Shown: positions 18,305 through 26,259, numbered from the stretch's first letter. The stretch is DNA of 43,786 nt from SZUA-584 sp964441275 (GCA_964441275.1 CAYTUG010000016.1:1-43786); one strand, 5' to 3'. The notes: generated from the sequence alone by a model not told the origin. A program made the numbers and translations.

Positions 18305-18336
18305 CAGCCGAAAATCTCCTAACGTATATTTATCGT

Positions 18337-19494
18337 TTATGCTTGCGTTTCGTCGGAAACGCTTACATCGTTATGCAAGTTTTGATTGCCGTTTGATTGT
18401 AGCGTATCGTCAACATCGTCTGAATCATCGCCGTTTTGCTCTTCTTGGCTAAAAAGCGCCTGTTCTATCTGCGTCTGGCTCTTTATATCAATCTTCCATC
18501 CGGTCAGTTTTGCCGCAAGCCGGGCGTTTTGCCCCTCGCGCCCTATCGCCAGCGATAACTGATAATCCGGCACAATAACCTTTGCCGATTTTTCTTCTTC
18601 GTTTATCCGCACCATAAGCACCTTTGCAGGCCGAAGAGAATTTGCAATATATTCTATAGGATCGGCGCTAAAGGGAATAACATCTATTTTTTCGTTGCCA
18701 ATTTCAGCGACTATTCTATCTATGCGGGAACCTTTCTGCCCCACGCAAGCGCCCACCGGATCAACGTTTTCTTCTTCTGAAAAAACAGCTATTTTTGTGC
18801 GCGAACCTGCCTCACGCGCTATGCTTTTTACCTGAACAACATTTTGCATAATCTCCGGCACTTCTATTTCAAACAGCCTTTTTAACAATCCCGGGTGAGA
18901 GCGCGAAACAATTATCTGCGGCCCTTTTGTCGTTTTTCTAACTTCAACCAAATATACTTTTATCCTGTCGTTAGCATTATATCTTTCGCCCGGTATGCAT
19001 TCAGATATTGGCATCATTCCTTCCGCGCCTTCCACGTCTAAAAGCACGCCCGCTTTATCGGCCCGGTGAACGGTAGCGTTTAACAGCTCTCCTTCGCGTT
19101 CAATAAACCTGTTATAAACTACGCCGCGCTCCGCATCACGCAGCCTGTGCACCACAACCTGTTTTGCAGTTTGCGCCGCAATCCGCCCAAATGAACCAGG
19201 GGTAACCTCTATCTCCATTACATCTCCCGGTTCGTATGCTATATTTATTTTGCGCGCATATTCGAGTGAAACCTGAGAGGTTTCGTCTTCAACAGGCTCA
19301 GCGACCGTTTTTTTGGCAAAAACCCTAAACAAACCGGTAACAGGGTCTACCACTACACGCACATCCATGGTTGTGCCGTAATTTTTTTTATACGCAGAAA
19401 CAAGTGCGTTTTCCACCGCTTCTATTAAAATGCTCTTATCTATGCCTTTTTCTTTTTCCAACGCATCGAGAGCGCTTAAAAACTCTTTGCTCAT
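18337..19494 (-). CDS. nusA: Transcription termination/antitermination factor NusA
   Basis: Binds RNA polymerase and modulates pausing, termination and antitermination. 385 residues: the N-terminal RNAP-binding domain, an S1 domain (around GELLNATVHRADKAGVLLDV), then two KH domains (PVGACVGQKGSRI; SLAIGREGQNARLAAKLTGW) and an acidic tail. The length is like Gram-positive NusA without the C-terminal acidic repeats of enterobacteria. ATG 19494 (GGAGG five bases upstream) is preferred over TTG 19497, which would be only two bases from the SD. Confidence 0.97.
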   Translation of the reverse strand: MSKEFLSALDALEKEKGIDKSILIEAVENALVSAYKKNYGTTMDVRVVVDPVTGLFRVFAKKTVAEPVEDETSQVSLEYARKINIAYEPGDVMEIEVTPGSFGRIAAQTAKQVVVHRLRDAERGVVYNRFIEREGELLNATVHRADKAGVLLDVEGAEGMMPISECIPGERYNANDRIKVYLVEVRKTTKGPQIIVSRSHPGLLKRLFEIEVPEIMQNVVQVKSIAREAGSRTKIAVFSEEENVDPVGACVGQKGSRIDRIVAEIGNEKIDVIPFSADPIEYIANSLRPAKVLMVRINEEEKSAKVIVPDYQLSLAIGREGQNARLAAKLTGWKIDIKSQTQIEQALFSQEEQNGDDSDDVDDTLQSNGNQNLHNDVSVSDETQA

Positions 19495-19505
19495 CAATAC
19501 CTCCG

Positions 19506-19973
19506 TTATATTTCAATATGCAGTTTTACTGCCGCCACATCTTTATATTCAAATGTTGCGCCGTTGTCTAACGCAAACCCAATATCGTCATAAGATTTTA
19601 GCACCCCGGTCAATAGTTTTTTTCCATCAACGCTGCGGTATAGTTTTACGTCAACCTTTTTGCCCAAACTTTTGGCAAAATCCTTGGGCTTTTTAAGCGT
19701 CCTGTCCAGCCCGGGAGAAGAAACGCAAAGAAAATATGATTCTTCTATCGGGTCTTGCAGTTCAATTGCCGAATCAATCAGATTGCTGATTATTTCACAG
19801 TCCTCCAGCATGAGCCCGCCGGTTTTATCCGCGTAAATAATCAATTCCGTTCCGGCGGATGTTTTTTTAATTTCTGTATCAACATATTCGTAACCGTTTT
19901 TTGTTATAATAGGCTCAACAATCGCTTCAACGGCCTTTTCCGCTTTTTTTGCTATTTGACTTACCTCCGCCAA
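19506..19973 (-). CDS. rimP: Ribosome maturation factor RimP
   Basis: 30S assembly factor, 155 residues if started at TTG 19973. The segment VSSPGLDRTLKKPKDF is diagnostic, and the SH3-like C-terminal half follows. It is the first gene of the nusA-infB cluster. The start is doubtful: no ribosome site precedes TTG 19973, while a GGAGG lies inside the frame eight bases before an ATA codon at 19955. Starting there would still give a normal N-terminus. Confidence 0.93.
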   Translation of the reverse strand: MAEVSQIAKKAEKAVEAIVEPIITKNGYEYVDTEIKKTSAGTELIIYADKTGGLMLEDCEIISNLIDSAIELQDPIEESYFLCVSSPGLDRTLKKPKDFAKSLGKKVDVKLYRSVDGKKLLTGVLKSYDDIGFALDNGATFEYKDVAAVKLHIEI

Positions 19974-19999
19974 AATAATGCAGTAAAACTTCTCTTTTC

Positions 20000-20035
20000 T
20001 ATAAAATAATTGAAAAGAGTGGGCTTTCCCACTCT
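20000..20035 (-). promoter_or_regulatory. Leader hairpin / attenuator upstream of rimP-nusA
   Basis: Read on the minus strand, AGAGTGGG pairs with CCCACTCT (20028-20035 and 20016-20023) around a 4-base loop, followed by an interrupted U-rich tail (TTTTCAATTATTTTATAG). It lies about 45 bp before rimP. A NusA-dependent terminator in the rimP-nusA leader is known from Bacillus subtilis; position and weak tail fit the same role here. It could alternatively be the distant terminator of the nrdR-pgeF unit. Confidence 0.6.
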
Positions 20036-20047
20036 CGGCTTAAAAAG

Positions 20048-20098
20048 ATCTGCTTGTATCGCTAATGTACCATAAATACAAAATATGTGCAAGCAGAT
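20048..20098. repeat. 9-bp inverted repeat in the rimP leader
   Basis: ATCTGCTTG (20048-20056) and CAAGCAGAT (20090-20098), perfect, separated by 33 bp. On the minus strand the second arm is followed by CTTTTT, so it may form a second terminator-like structure just upstream of the attenuator. Confidence 0.55.
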
Positions 20099-20427
20099 AA
20101 TTAAACGCCTGTATAAAAATTGCAAATCTAATTGCCTATCATATAATGCCAGATATATCTGAGCTGCAAATATCTCATTCGCTGTCCTATATTCAAAAAT
20201 GCGTTTCAAGTAATTGTTCATCCAATTCCCGATCCCTTTTATATTGGCTTTGTTAGCAGTTAGTTCGGCCTTAAGGCAGGGAGCTTTTGTGCCATAAGAT
20301 TCAAAAATGGCAGCTATTGTAATACTTTTTAGTATCTCACCAAACCGGTTTGTTTACCGTTCTTTTTTGTGCTATTTTTTTATTTCGGGTGATTCATTTT
20401 ATAACTTTACATCCACGTTATGTCCCA

Positions 20428-20462
20428 GCGCTTATTTGCCGCGCGCTTTTTCAAATAAGCGC
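20428..20462. repeat. 11-bp inverted repeat across the pgeF stop codon
   Basis: GCGCTTATTTG (20428-20438) and CAAATAAGCGC (20452-20462), perfect, with a 13-base spacer. The right arm includes the last codons and stop of pgeF. No U-run follows on either strand. Confidence 0.6.
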
Positions 20463-21257
20463 CGCCACCGCCGCCATTGCGCCCGTCTGCCCTTTATCCC
20501 GCCTGTGTGAGAAGAACAGCTCTCTATGCTCATAGGTGCACATCTTAGCATCGGTTATGTTATCGGCGCTGATGCCCGCGGCAAGCATATCCTCTATGCA
20601 CGCTTGGTTAAGGTCGGCAAAATACCTGTCGTTAATTTTTTGTACAACCTTATCGCTAAACCGCCGTTCGAAAATGTCTTTTACGTCTTTGCCCACTTCA
20701 TAATGCTTAACGCTTATGCAAGGGCCTATCGCCGCAAGTATATCGGTTTTTTCGCTCCCGTTTAATATGAGCGATTTCACCGCATTTTTTGCAATATGCT
20801 CCGTCACTCCCCGCCAGCCCGCATGACAAACCGCCGCGGCGCGCCTGACAGGGTCATAAAAAAACAGCGGCGCGCAATCGGCATGGAAAGATATAAGCGG
20901 CAAACCTTTCACATCGGTAAAAAGCGCATCGCATACGGCTTGCAGGGGCTCTTTTGTTATGCCTTTGCCCGCATCCTGCCGCTGCGCTTTGTAAATCTTC
21001 GCGCTATGCGCGTAGTTAATGCTTACCGCGCGTTTATAGTCGAACCCGGCGGCACAACCAAAACGTTCCAGGTTCTCGTTAAAATTCTCGCTGCTGTTTT
21101 CCCGCTTCTTGCTAAAATTAAGGGTATCATACGGCGTTTTGCTGACACCGCCTATGCGGGTTGAAAATGCGCAACAAACGCCCCCTGCTTTTTCAAACGA
21201 AGGTATCTTAAAATACGCAACCGCGTTTTTGTTGTATAGTTTAAAACCTGTTTCCAC
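20451..21257 (-). CDS. pgeF: Peptidoglycan editing factor PgeF (YlmD, laccase-domain purine nucleosidase family)
   Basis: 268-residue DUF152/laccase-domain protein. The likely zinc/catalytic residues are His84 (INYAHSA), Cys128 in HADC (125-128) and His145 in CHAGWRG (144-150). The family removes mis-incorporated serine-type peptidoglycan precursors in E. coli, and some members act as purine nucleoside phosphorylases; which applies here is open. The start is GTG at 21257, overlapping the nrdR stop by one base. Its position behind sigG-ylmC-nrdR is common in Clostridia. Confidence 0.9.
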   Translation of the reverse strand: METGFKLYNKNAVAYFKIPSFEKAGGVCCAFSTRIGGVSKTPYDTLNFSKKRENSSENFNENLERFGCAAGFDYKRAVSINYAHSAKIYKAQRQDAGKGITKEPLQAVCDALFTDVKGLPLISFHADCAPLFFYDPVRRAAAVCHAGWRGVTEHIAKNAVKSLILNGSEKTDILAAIGPCISVKHYEVGKDVKDIFERRFSDKVVQKINDRYFADLNQACIEDMLAAGISADNITDAKMCTYEHRELFFSHRRDKGQTGAMAAVAALI

Positions 21258-21712
21258 TATTTCTCTTCAAGCAGCCTTTGAAGCTCATTCATAAATGTAT
21301 CTACGTCCTTAAACTCTTTATATACAGAGGCAAACCTAACATATGCCACATCGTCAAGCTCTTTTAATCCTTTCATTACAAGCCCGCCAATCTCGCGGGT
21401 GGTAATCTCCTGTTTCAGCGAATTAAAAATAGCTTTTTCTATTCCGGATACAAGCGCTTCTATATCATGCATGGGGACAGGCCTTTTCTCGCACGCTTTT
21501 ATAATGCCGAATTTTATTTTGTCCGCGTCAAATGGAACCCTGTCACCGTTTTTCTTTACGACAAGCAGCGGAAGGCTGTCTATCTTTTCATATGTGGTAA
21601 ACCTCTTTTTACACATCAGGCATTCGCGCCGCCTTCTGATAGAACTGCCTTCGTCAGTCGGCCTTGAATCCACCACTTTGCTTTCAATGTGCCCGCAGTA
21701 TATACATTTCAT
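21257..21712 (-). CDS. nrdR: Transcriptional repressor NrdR
   Basis: Zinc-ribbon and ATP-cone protein, 151 residues, that represses ribonucleotide reductase genes when dATP/ATP is bound. Cysteines CIYC near residues 3-6 and CLMC at about 31-34 form the zinc ribbon, followed by RRRECLMCKKRFTTYEK and the ATP-cone segment VVKKNGDRVPFD. The frame extends further upstream into ylmC, but MKCIYCG at 21712 is the conserved start. It has its own promoter inside the ylmC-nrdR gap. Confidence 0.96.
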   Translation of the reverse strand: MKCIYCGHIESKVVDSRPTDEGSSIRRRRECLMCKKRFTTYEKIDSLPLLVVKKNGDRVPFDADKIKFGIIKACEKRPVPMHDIEALVSGIEKAIFNSLKQEITTREIGGLVMKGLKELDDVAYVRFASVYKEFKDVDTFMNELQRLLEEK

Positions 21713-21739
21713 GATTGCAGCCCCCAAAACAATATTATT

Positions 21740-21776
21740 GACATTAATTATATCATAATGTCCGTAATACTGCCAA
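21740..21776 (-). promoter_or_regulatory. nrdR promoter with overlapping dyad operator
   Basis: Minus strand TTGGCA (21771-21776), an 18-bp spacer, TATAAT (21747-21752). An inverted repeat GACATTA (21740-21746) / TAATGTC (21756-21762), 9 bp apart, brackets the -10 box, an arrangement expected for a repressor site. The arms do not match the NrdR-box, PerR or LexA consensus that I know. Confidence 0.7.
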
Positions 21777-21780
21777 AATA

Positions 21781-22047
21781 TTAATGCCCGGGTTGATAGT
21801 TTGGCACGCAGCTTGAATCTATTTCTATAAGTATTACATCCTCGCCTATCTTCTTGATATTGCCCCATGGTATAATGGTGTCCCGCTCGCCCCGGAACAA
21901 AAAAGAGAAGCGCGAAGGCCCGGGCACCACAATAGCGCACACTTTGCCCGAGCATATATCAATTATCAAATCACAAACATAACCAAGGCGCGCACCGTCA
22001 ATTGTGTTTACAACCTCTTTTTGTCTTAGCTTGGAGAAACGCGTCAT
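21781..22047 (-). CDS. YlmC/YmxH-family sporulation protein (PRC-barrel)
   Basis: 88-residue PRC-barrel protein (segments GARLGYVCDLIID and DTIIPWGNIKKIGEDVILIE). Members sit immediately downstream of sigG in many spore formers and are annotated as YlmC/YmxH sporulation proteins; the molecular function is unknown. ATG start with a GAGGGG ribosome site. It is 77 bp after sigG with a terminator-like hairpin between. Confidence 0.88.
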   Translation of the reverse strand: MTRFSKLRQKEVVNTIDGARLGYVCDLIIDICSGKVCAIVVPGPSRFSFLFRGERDTIIPWGNIKKIGEDVILIEIDSSCVPNYQPGH

Positions 22048-22082
22048 TTAAATCACCCCTCTCCATAATATTATTCTAAACA

Positions 22083-22121
22083 TAAAAAAAAGACTGTGAT
22101 AATGCTTTTTAAAGAATCACA
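22083..22121 (-). terminator. Terminator after sigG
   Basis: Minus strand TGTGAT (complement of 22116-22121) pairs with ATCACA (complement of 22095-22100), with an internal CTTT/AAAG helix, then GTCTTTTTTTT. The stem is weak and bulged but the U-run is eight long and only a few bases after the sigG stop codon. Confidence 0.65.
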
Positions 22122-22124
22122 ATG

Positions 22125-22898
22125 TTAAATTGTTCTTTTCATTGATTTTAGCGCGTTTTTTTCTAACCTTGAAACTTGCGCCTGGCTTATGCCAATTTCT
22201 TCGGCAACTTCCATCTGAGTCTTTCCCTGATAAAACCTCATGTTAATAATCTTTTTTTCTCTTTCGTTTAGCTTTTCCATTGCCTCCTTTAAAGCAATGC
22301 TTTCAAACCATGTCGAATCGGCGCTGCTTTCGTCCGCTAACATATCCATTACAAAAATTGCGTCGCTTCCGTCATGATATACCGGTTCGTGAAGCGACAC
22401 CGGGTCTTGAATTGCGTCAAGGGCAAACACAACATCCTGCGTATTTACTCCCATCTCGTTTGCGATCTTCTCTATGCTCGGATCTGCGCACTCTTTTTTG
22501 GAAAGCATATTGCGGATTTGCAATGCTTTGTACGCAATATCCCTTAAAGAGCGCGAAACCCTGATGCTGTTGTTATCGCGCAGATACCGCCTTAGCTCTC
22601 CCGTAATCATGGGCACGGCATAAGTTGAAAAACGCACCCCGAGTTCTACGTTAAAGTTGTCTATAGCCTTAATAAGGCCGATGCAGCCTACCTGGAATAA
22701 ATCGTCCATATTTTCTTTTCGGCCTGAAAAGCGCTGTATTACGCTTAACACAAGGCGCAGATTCCCTTTAATAAATTCTTCACGTGCAGTTTTATCCCCG
22801 GCTTTTATTTTAAGCATCATCTCGCACATTTGTTTTTGTTTCATAACTGGCAGTTTTGATGTGTCCACACCACAGATTTCAACTTTGTTGTTAAGCAT
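22125..22898 (-). CDS. sigG: RNA polymerase sporulation sigma factor SigG
   Basis: Late forespore sigma factor, 257 residues. The N-terminus NKVEICGVDTSKLP is the SigG signature, including the part that contacts anti-sigma factors. Region 2 (NLRLVLSVIQRF, DDLFQVGCIGLIKAIDNF, RFSTYAVPMITGE) and region 4 (EREKKIINMRFYQGKTQMEVAEEIGISQAQVSRLEK) are complete. In many relatives spoIIGA and sigE precede it; here they are absent and an isoprenoid operon terminates upstream instead. It directs late forespore genes after engulfment, the stage at which the SpoIIIA channel acts. Confidence 0.97.
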   Translation of the reverse strand: MLNNKVEICGVDTSKLPVMKQKQMCEMMLKIKAGDKTAREEFIKGNLRLVLSVIQRFSGRKENMDDLFQVGCIGLIKAIDNFNVELGVRFSTYAVPMITGELRRYLRDNNSIRVSRSLRDIAYKALQIRNMLSKKECADPSIEKIANEMGVNTQDVVFALDAIQDPVSLHEPVYHDGSDAIFVMDMLADESSADSTWFESIALKEAMEKLNEREKKIINMRFYQGKTQMEVAEEIGISQAQVSRLEKNALKSMKRTI

Positions 22899-22928
22899 GC
22901 AATATCTCCCCGGTCGTTTTCATATCAA

Positions 22929-22958
22929 TAGCATTGCCATGCAAAAATGCTTTTATAC
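22929..22958 (-). promoter_or_regulatory. Candidate forespore (sigma-F/G type) promoter of sigG
   Basis: Minus strand GTATAAA (22952-22958) fits the sigma-G -35 pattern GHATRWW. Eighteen bases after its GTATA core lies AATGCTA (22929-22935), five of seven matches to CATWMTA. The predicted leader is about 24 bases and contains GGGGAGA before the ATG. Candidate only. Confidence 0.4.
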
Positions 22959-23097
22959 CGCTTAAAACCCGCTTAAACGGGGCGCAAATAAGGTGTGTGC
23001 CCTAACTTAGTCCACACTCAAACAAGCTCATATATCTAAAAAATTGAGCAAAAAGAAGTATTGGGTTGATGGTTAGAAAAAACCGTTTAAAGCACAA

Positions 23098-23123
23098 TAA
23101 AAAAATGCTTTAACAAAAAGCAT
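23098..23123 (-). terminator. Terminator of the asp23...ispA operon
   Basis: Minus strand ATGCTTT, loop TTGTT, AAAGCAT, then seven T residues (stem arms 23117-23123 and 23105-23111; U-run 23098-23104). It lies about 60 bp after the ispA stop and ends the nine-gene unit that starts at asp23. Confidence 0.85.
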
Positions 23124-23180
23124 ATTAAAAAATTAAATTATTTTAGAAAAATGTTTATCAGAATTAAAAAGGGCACCGCC

Positions 23181-24050
23181 TTATTTTTGTCTGTTTAAAA
23201 GACCGTTTGCAATGCTGATAAGAGCATCAGCCCGTTTGCCAAAACAAGATACGGCTTCTTTCGCCTGTTTGGTTTTTTGCTGCGCAATATCGCGCGAGGC
23301 TTTAAACCCCAGCGCCCGCACATAGGTCAGTTTGCCTTTCAAATCGTCTTTGCCTGTTGATTTGCCAAGCTCGCGCTCGTTTCCGTAAACATCGAGCATA
23401 TCATCAACGATTTGGAAAGTAAGCCCTATGCTTTTACCGTAAACATCGAGCGCTTCAAGTTCGTTTTGATTTGCGCCCGCCAAAACCGCGCCCGAAGTTA
23501 CGGACGCTCTTATCAGCGCCGCGGTTTTGTTTAGGTGTATATAGTTAAGCGCTTCAAAATCCGGCTCCTTGCCCTCGTACAACAAATCAGCCGCCTGCCC
23601 TGCTATCATTCCTTTAACGCCTGCCGCTTTGGCGATAACATGCATCGCCTTAATATGTTTGCCGGAGCAATCCGAATTGTTCGCCGCATCAAGCATAACT
23701 TCAAACGCGCAGTTTAGAAGCGCATCGCCGGCAAGTATTGCGTATCCTTCGCCAAAAACAACATGGTTGGTGGGCTTCCCGCGCCGCAATACGTCGTTAT
23801 CCATCGCGGGCAAATCATCGTGGATAAGAGAATACGTATGGATCATTTCAATCGCACACGCAAAATCGAGAGCCTCACGCGCTTCGCCGCATACTTCTGC
23901 CGATATTAAGCAAAGCGCAGGCCTTATACGCTTGCCGCCGCCAAGGAGGCTGTAGCTTATGGCATCCTTTAAAATGCCCGGCTCGCACATATCGTCAACC
24001 AATTGTTTGAGCCGATTATTTATTTGTTCAACTATTTGTTTCGGTATCAT
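23181..24050 (-). CDS. ispA: Farnesyl diphosphate synthase (polyprenyl synthetase) IspA
   Basis: Short-chain trans-prenyltransferase, 289 residues, condensing IPP with DMAPP/GPP. The first Asp-rich motif is DDLPAMDND (HDDLPAMD) and the second DDMLD, with GGGKRIRP near the N-terminus and RGKPTNH after the first motif. Product length (GPP, FPP) cannot be fixed from this alone, though the size and xseA-xseB context match IspA. The ATG lies 23 bp inside xseB. Confidence 0.94.
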   Translation of the reverse strand: MIPKQIVEQINNRLKQLVDDMCEPGILKDAISYSLLGGGKRIRPALCLISAEVCGEAREALDFACAIEMIHTYSLIHDDLPAMDNDVLRRGKPTNHVVFGEGYAILAGDALLNCAFEVMLDAANNSDCSGKHIKAMHVIAKAAGVKGMIAGQAADLLYEGKEPDFEALNYIHLNKTAALIRASVTSGAVLAGANQNELEALDVYGKSIGLTFQIVDDMLDVYGNERELGKSTGKDDLKGKLTYVRALGFKASRDIAQQKTKQAKEAVSCFGKRADALISIANGLLNRQK

Positions 24051-24231
24051 TTTCGCCGGTTTTGATTATTTCAATTTTTGCTTTGTATTCGTCAAGTTTC
24101 TTTTGCAGCTTATCCGCCAAACTTATGCCTTGGCTGTAAAGCTCCATGCTCTTTTCAATACCCTCTCCGCCGGATTGCAGACGCTGCGCAATATCCGACA
24201 GTTTAAGCAACTCCTGCTCAAAATTATCCAT
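24028..24231 (-). CDS. xseB: Exodeoxyribonuclease VII small subunit XseB
   Basis: 67-residue helical protein that assembles with XseA to form exonuclease VII. The family motifs FEQELLKLSDIAQRL and SMELYSQGISLADKLQKKL are present. Its ATG directly abuts the xseA stop (TAAATG), and ispA starts within its 3' end. Confidence 0.94.
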   Translation of the reverse strand: MDNFEQELLKLSDIAQRLQSGGEGIEKSMELYSQGISLADKLQKKLDEYKAKIEIIKTGENDTETNS

Positions 24232-25422
24232 TTATCTTCCCCTCCCGGTTGCGTAAGCCCTGCCGTCTTGGAATTCTATTTCCAGTTCTCCCGAAGCCAA
24301 ATCTGCAGACTTTACTATATTTCCGGCACAGTCAAACACAATAGAATAACCGCGACTTAAAACGTTACGCGGATTTAAACTGTCAAGCAATCTTCCGTAT
24401 TGCACAAGCTTAGTTTCGTTTTGAGATATGGTTGATTCCATTGCGCTTTCCGCCCGGCTTAATGAAAGACTAATTTGCGATTGCGCCTGGTTTAGCAAGT
24501 TTGAAAGCGGATAGCGCAAAATAGCCTCTTTATACATTTTAAAATTTTTTTCGTATATTTCAGCTGTATGCGCAATAGCTCCCGTAAGCTGGCTTTTGTA
24601 CTGCGCAATCATATCTAACAGCGAACTCTTTTCTTTGACTACCAGTTCCGCCGCTACGGAAGGGGTAGGCGCGCGCAGATCGGCCGCCATGTCGCACAAC
24701 GTATAGTCCGTTTCGTGACCGACGGCAGACACTATAGGGATTTTTGATTCAAACACGGCACGCACCACGCTTTCCTCGTTAAACGCCGATAAATCCTCGA
24801 AAGAGCCGCCTCCGCGCGCAACAATAATTACATCCACATCCGCTTGTTCGTTTAAGAAGGATATCGCGCGGCAAATGTCTGCCGCAGCCTGTGCGCCCTG
24901 CACCTGGGCAGGGTGAACAATTATGCTCACGCCGGCAAAACGCCGGGTTGCAACGTTTATTATGTCGTGCAATACAGCGCCCGCCGCAGACGTTACAACG
25001 CCTAATCTTGCCGTAAAGAAAGGCAGCGGCTTTTTGTTAGATTCTAAAAACAACCCTTCTTCCGACAACTTTTTCCGCGTCTTTTCAAAAAGCTCAAACA
25101 AATCACCTGTTCCCTTAGGCTTTACGGATTCAACCACAAGCTGCACCGCGGCGTTTTTTTTATAAAAGGTTAGCCTTCCGCCTATCTCAATTGACGCCCC
25201 TTCGCCTAATTTGTCCTTATCCTCATGCAGCATATAATCATACATTATGCAGCCGATCATGGCATCTTTGTCTTTCAACGAAAAAAAAGCGTGCCCCACG
25301 GTTGAAAAAGTTAAGTTTGTAATTTCGCCCGCGACGTTTATCCGGCTTAAAAACGGGTCGCTAAATATCTTGCGGCTTATATACTCGTTTACCTGAGCAA
25401 CGCTAAATACAACGTCAACCAT
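24232..25422 (-). CDS. xseA: Exodeoxyribonuclease VII large subunit XseA
   Basis: Catalytic subunit of exonuclease VII, which degrades single-stranded DNA from both ends. 396 residues: N-terminal OB fold (VAGEITNLTFSTVGHAFFSLKD), catalytic domain with ARGGGSFEDLSAFNEE and GHETDYTLCD, then a long coiled-coil region and a short C-terminal segment (NVLSRGYSIV). ATG 25422 is preferred to an upstream in-frame TTG (25440) because MVDVVFSVAQVNEYI is the conserved start. It overlaps folD by 8 bp. Confidence 0.95.
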   Translation of the reverse strand: MVDVVFSVAQVNEYISRKIFSDPFLSRINVAGEITNLTFSTVGHAFFSLKDKDAMIGCIMYDYMLHEDKDKLGEGASIEIGGRLTFYKKNAAVQLVVESVKPKGTGDLFELFEKTRKKLSEEGLFLESNKKPLPFFTARLGVVTSAAGAVLHDIINVATRRFAGVSIIVHPAQVQGAQAAADICRAISFLNEQADVDVIIVARGGGSFEDLSAFNEESVVRAVFESKIPIVSAVGHETDYTLCDMAADLRAPTPSVAAELVVKEKSSLLDMIAQYKSQLTGAIAHTAEIYEKNFKMYKEAILRYPLSNLLNQAQSQISLSLSRAESAMESTISQNETKLVQYGRLLDSLNPRNVLSRGYSIVFDCAGNIVKSADLASGELEIEFQDGRAYATGRGR

Positions 25423-26257
25423 AAATCTGCGCCGCCTCAATTGTGTTTTCTAAAAGCATGGTTATTGTCATAGGCCCAACGCCCCCCGGCACAGGCGTAA
25501 TGTACCCTGCTTTTTTAATTGCGCTTTCAAAATGTACATCTCCTTTTAGCTTTCCGTCAACCTTTGTTGTACCCACGTCAATAACAATCGCGCCTTTTTT
25601 AATAAAGTCTTTTGTTATCGTTTCGGGTCTGCCTATTGCCGCCACCAATATATCGGCACGCGAGCAAATACCGGCCAAACCGGCGGTGCGCGAATGGCAC
25701 ATTGTAACCGTGGCGTTGTTCTCCATCAGCAGCAACGAAACAGGCTTGCCTACCATGTTGCTTCTTCCCACCACTACGGCATTTTTGCCGCATATTTCCG
25801 CGCCCGTGCTTTTTATCAGATGTATTATCCCTTTGGGGGTGCAGGGCTTAAACCCTTTTTCGCCAACCAGCAGCCGCCCAGCGGAAACCACATGCAATCC
25901 GTCAACGTCTTTGTTAGGCTCAACTTCTCTTAGAATTGCAAGCTCGTCAATATGAGCGGGCAAAGGCAGTTGAACAAGAATGCCATGCAATGATTTATCC
26001 GCGTTTAAGCTGTGAATCAGCGAAATAAGCTCGTCCCGGTTTATATCCGCATCAATAAGATGCACAACAGAATGTATACCCGTCTGGCTGCAGCCAAGCT
26101 CTTTATTGCGAACATACACAGCCGAAGCAGGGTCGTCTCCCACCAATATTACCGCTAAACCCGGGGTAATTCCTTTAGCTTTTAGCCCCTCAACTTTAAT
26201 TTTCAGCTCTTCCCTAAGGTTTGCCGAAATGGTTTTCCCGTCAATAATATTAGCCAC
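25415..26257 (-). CDS. folD: Methylenetetrahydrofolate dehydrogenase / cyclohydrolase FolD
   Basis: NADP-dependent interconversion of 5,10-methylene-, methenyl- and 10-formyl-THF, 280 residues. The catalytic region YVRNKELGC carries the active lysine; GILVQLPLP, GRSNMVGKPV (nucleotide loop) and PVPGGVGPMT are all present. The start is GTG at 26257 with AGGAG seven bases upstream. Context nusB-Kae1-like-folD-xseA is a usual clostridial order. Confidence 0.96.
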   Translation of the reverse strand: MANIIDGKTISANLREELKIKVEGLKAKGITPGLAVILVGDDPASAVYVRNKELGCSQTGIHSVVHLIDADINRDELISLIHSLNADKSLHGILVQLPLPAHIDELAILREVEPNKDVDGLHVVSAGRLLVGEKGFKPCTPKGIIHLIKSTGAEICGKNAVVVGRSNMVGKPVSLLLMENNATVTMCHSRTAGLAGICSRADILVAAIGRPETITKDFIKKGAIVIDVGTTKVDGKLKGDVHFESAIKKAGYITPVPGGVGPMTITMLLENTIEAAQIYG

Positions 26258-26259
26258 GC

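Larger units (their letters stand above)
19974..20427. other. 454-bp intergenic region upstream of rimP
   Basis: No convincing gene. An 86-codon minus-strand frame (19961-20221) has no strong ribosome site and no family I recognise, and overlaps rimP. The region holds the rimP leader hairpin (20016-20035), a long-range inverted repeat (20048-20098) and a 12-bp palindrome CAAACCGGTTTG at 20341-20352. Several weak sigma-A-like boxes occur (for example TTGCAC-N17-TACATT inside the inverted repeat), but none is decisive. Confidence 0.5.

Noticed and set aside
19961..20221. 86-codon minus-strand frame upstream of rimP
   Set aside because: No strong ribosome site, no recognisable motif, overlaps the rimP start and contains the leader hairpins; treated as chance.
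21713..21955. N-terminal extension of NrdR
   Set aside because: Open frame upstream of the conserved MKCIYCG start overlaps ylmC in another frame and shows no conserved pattern.
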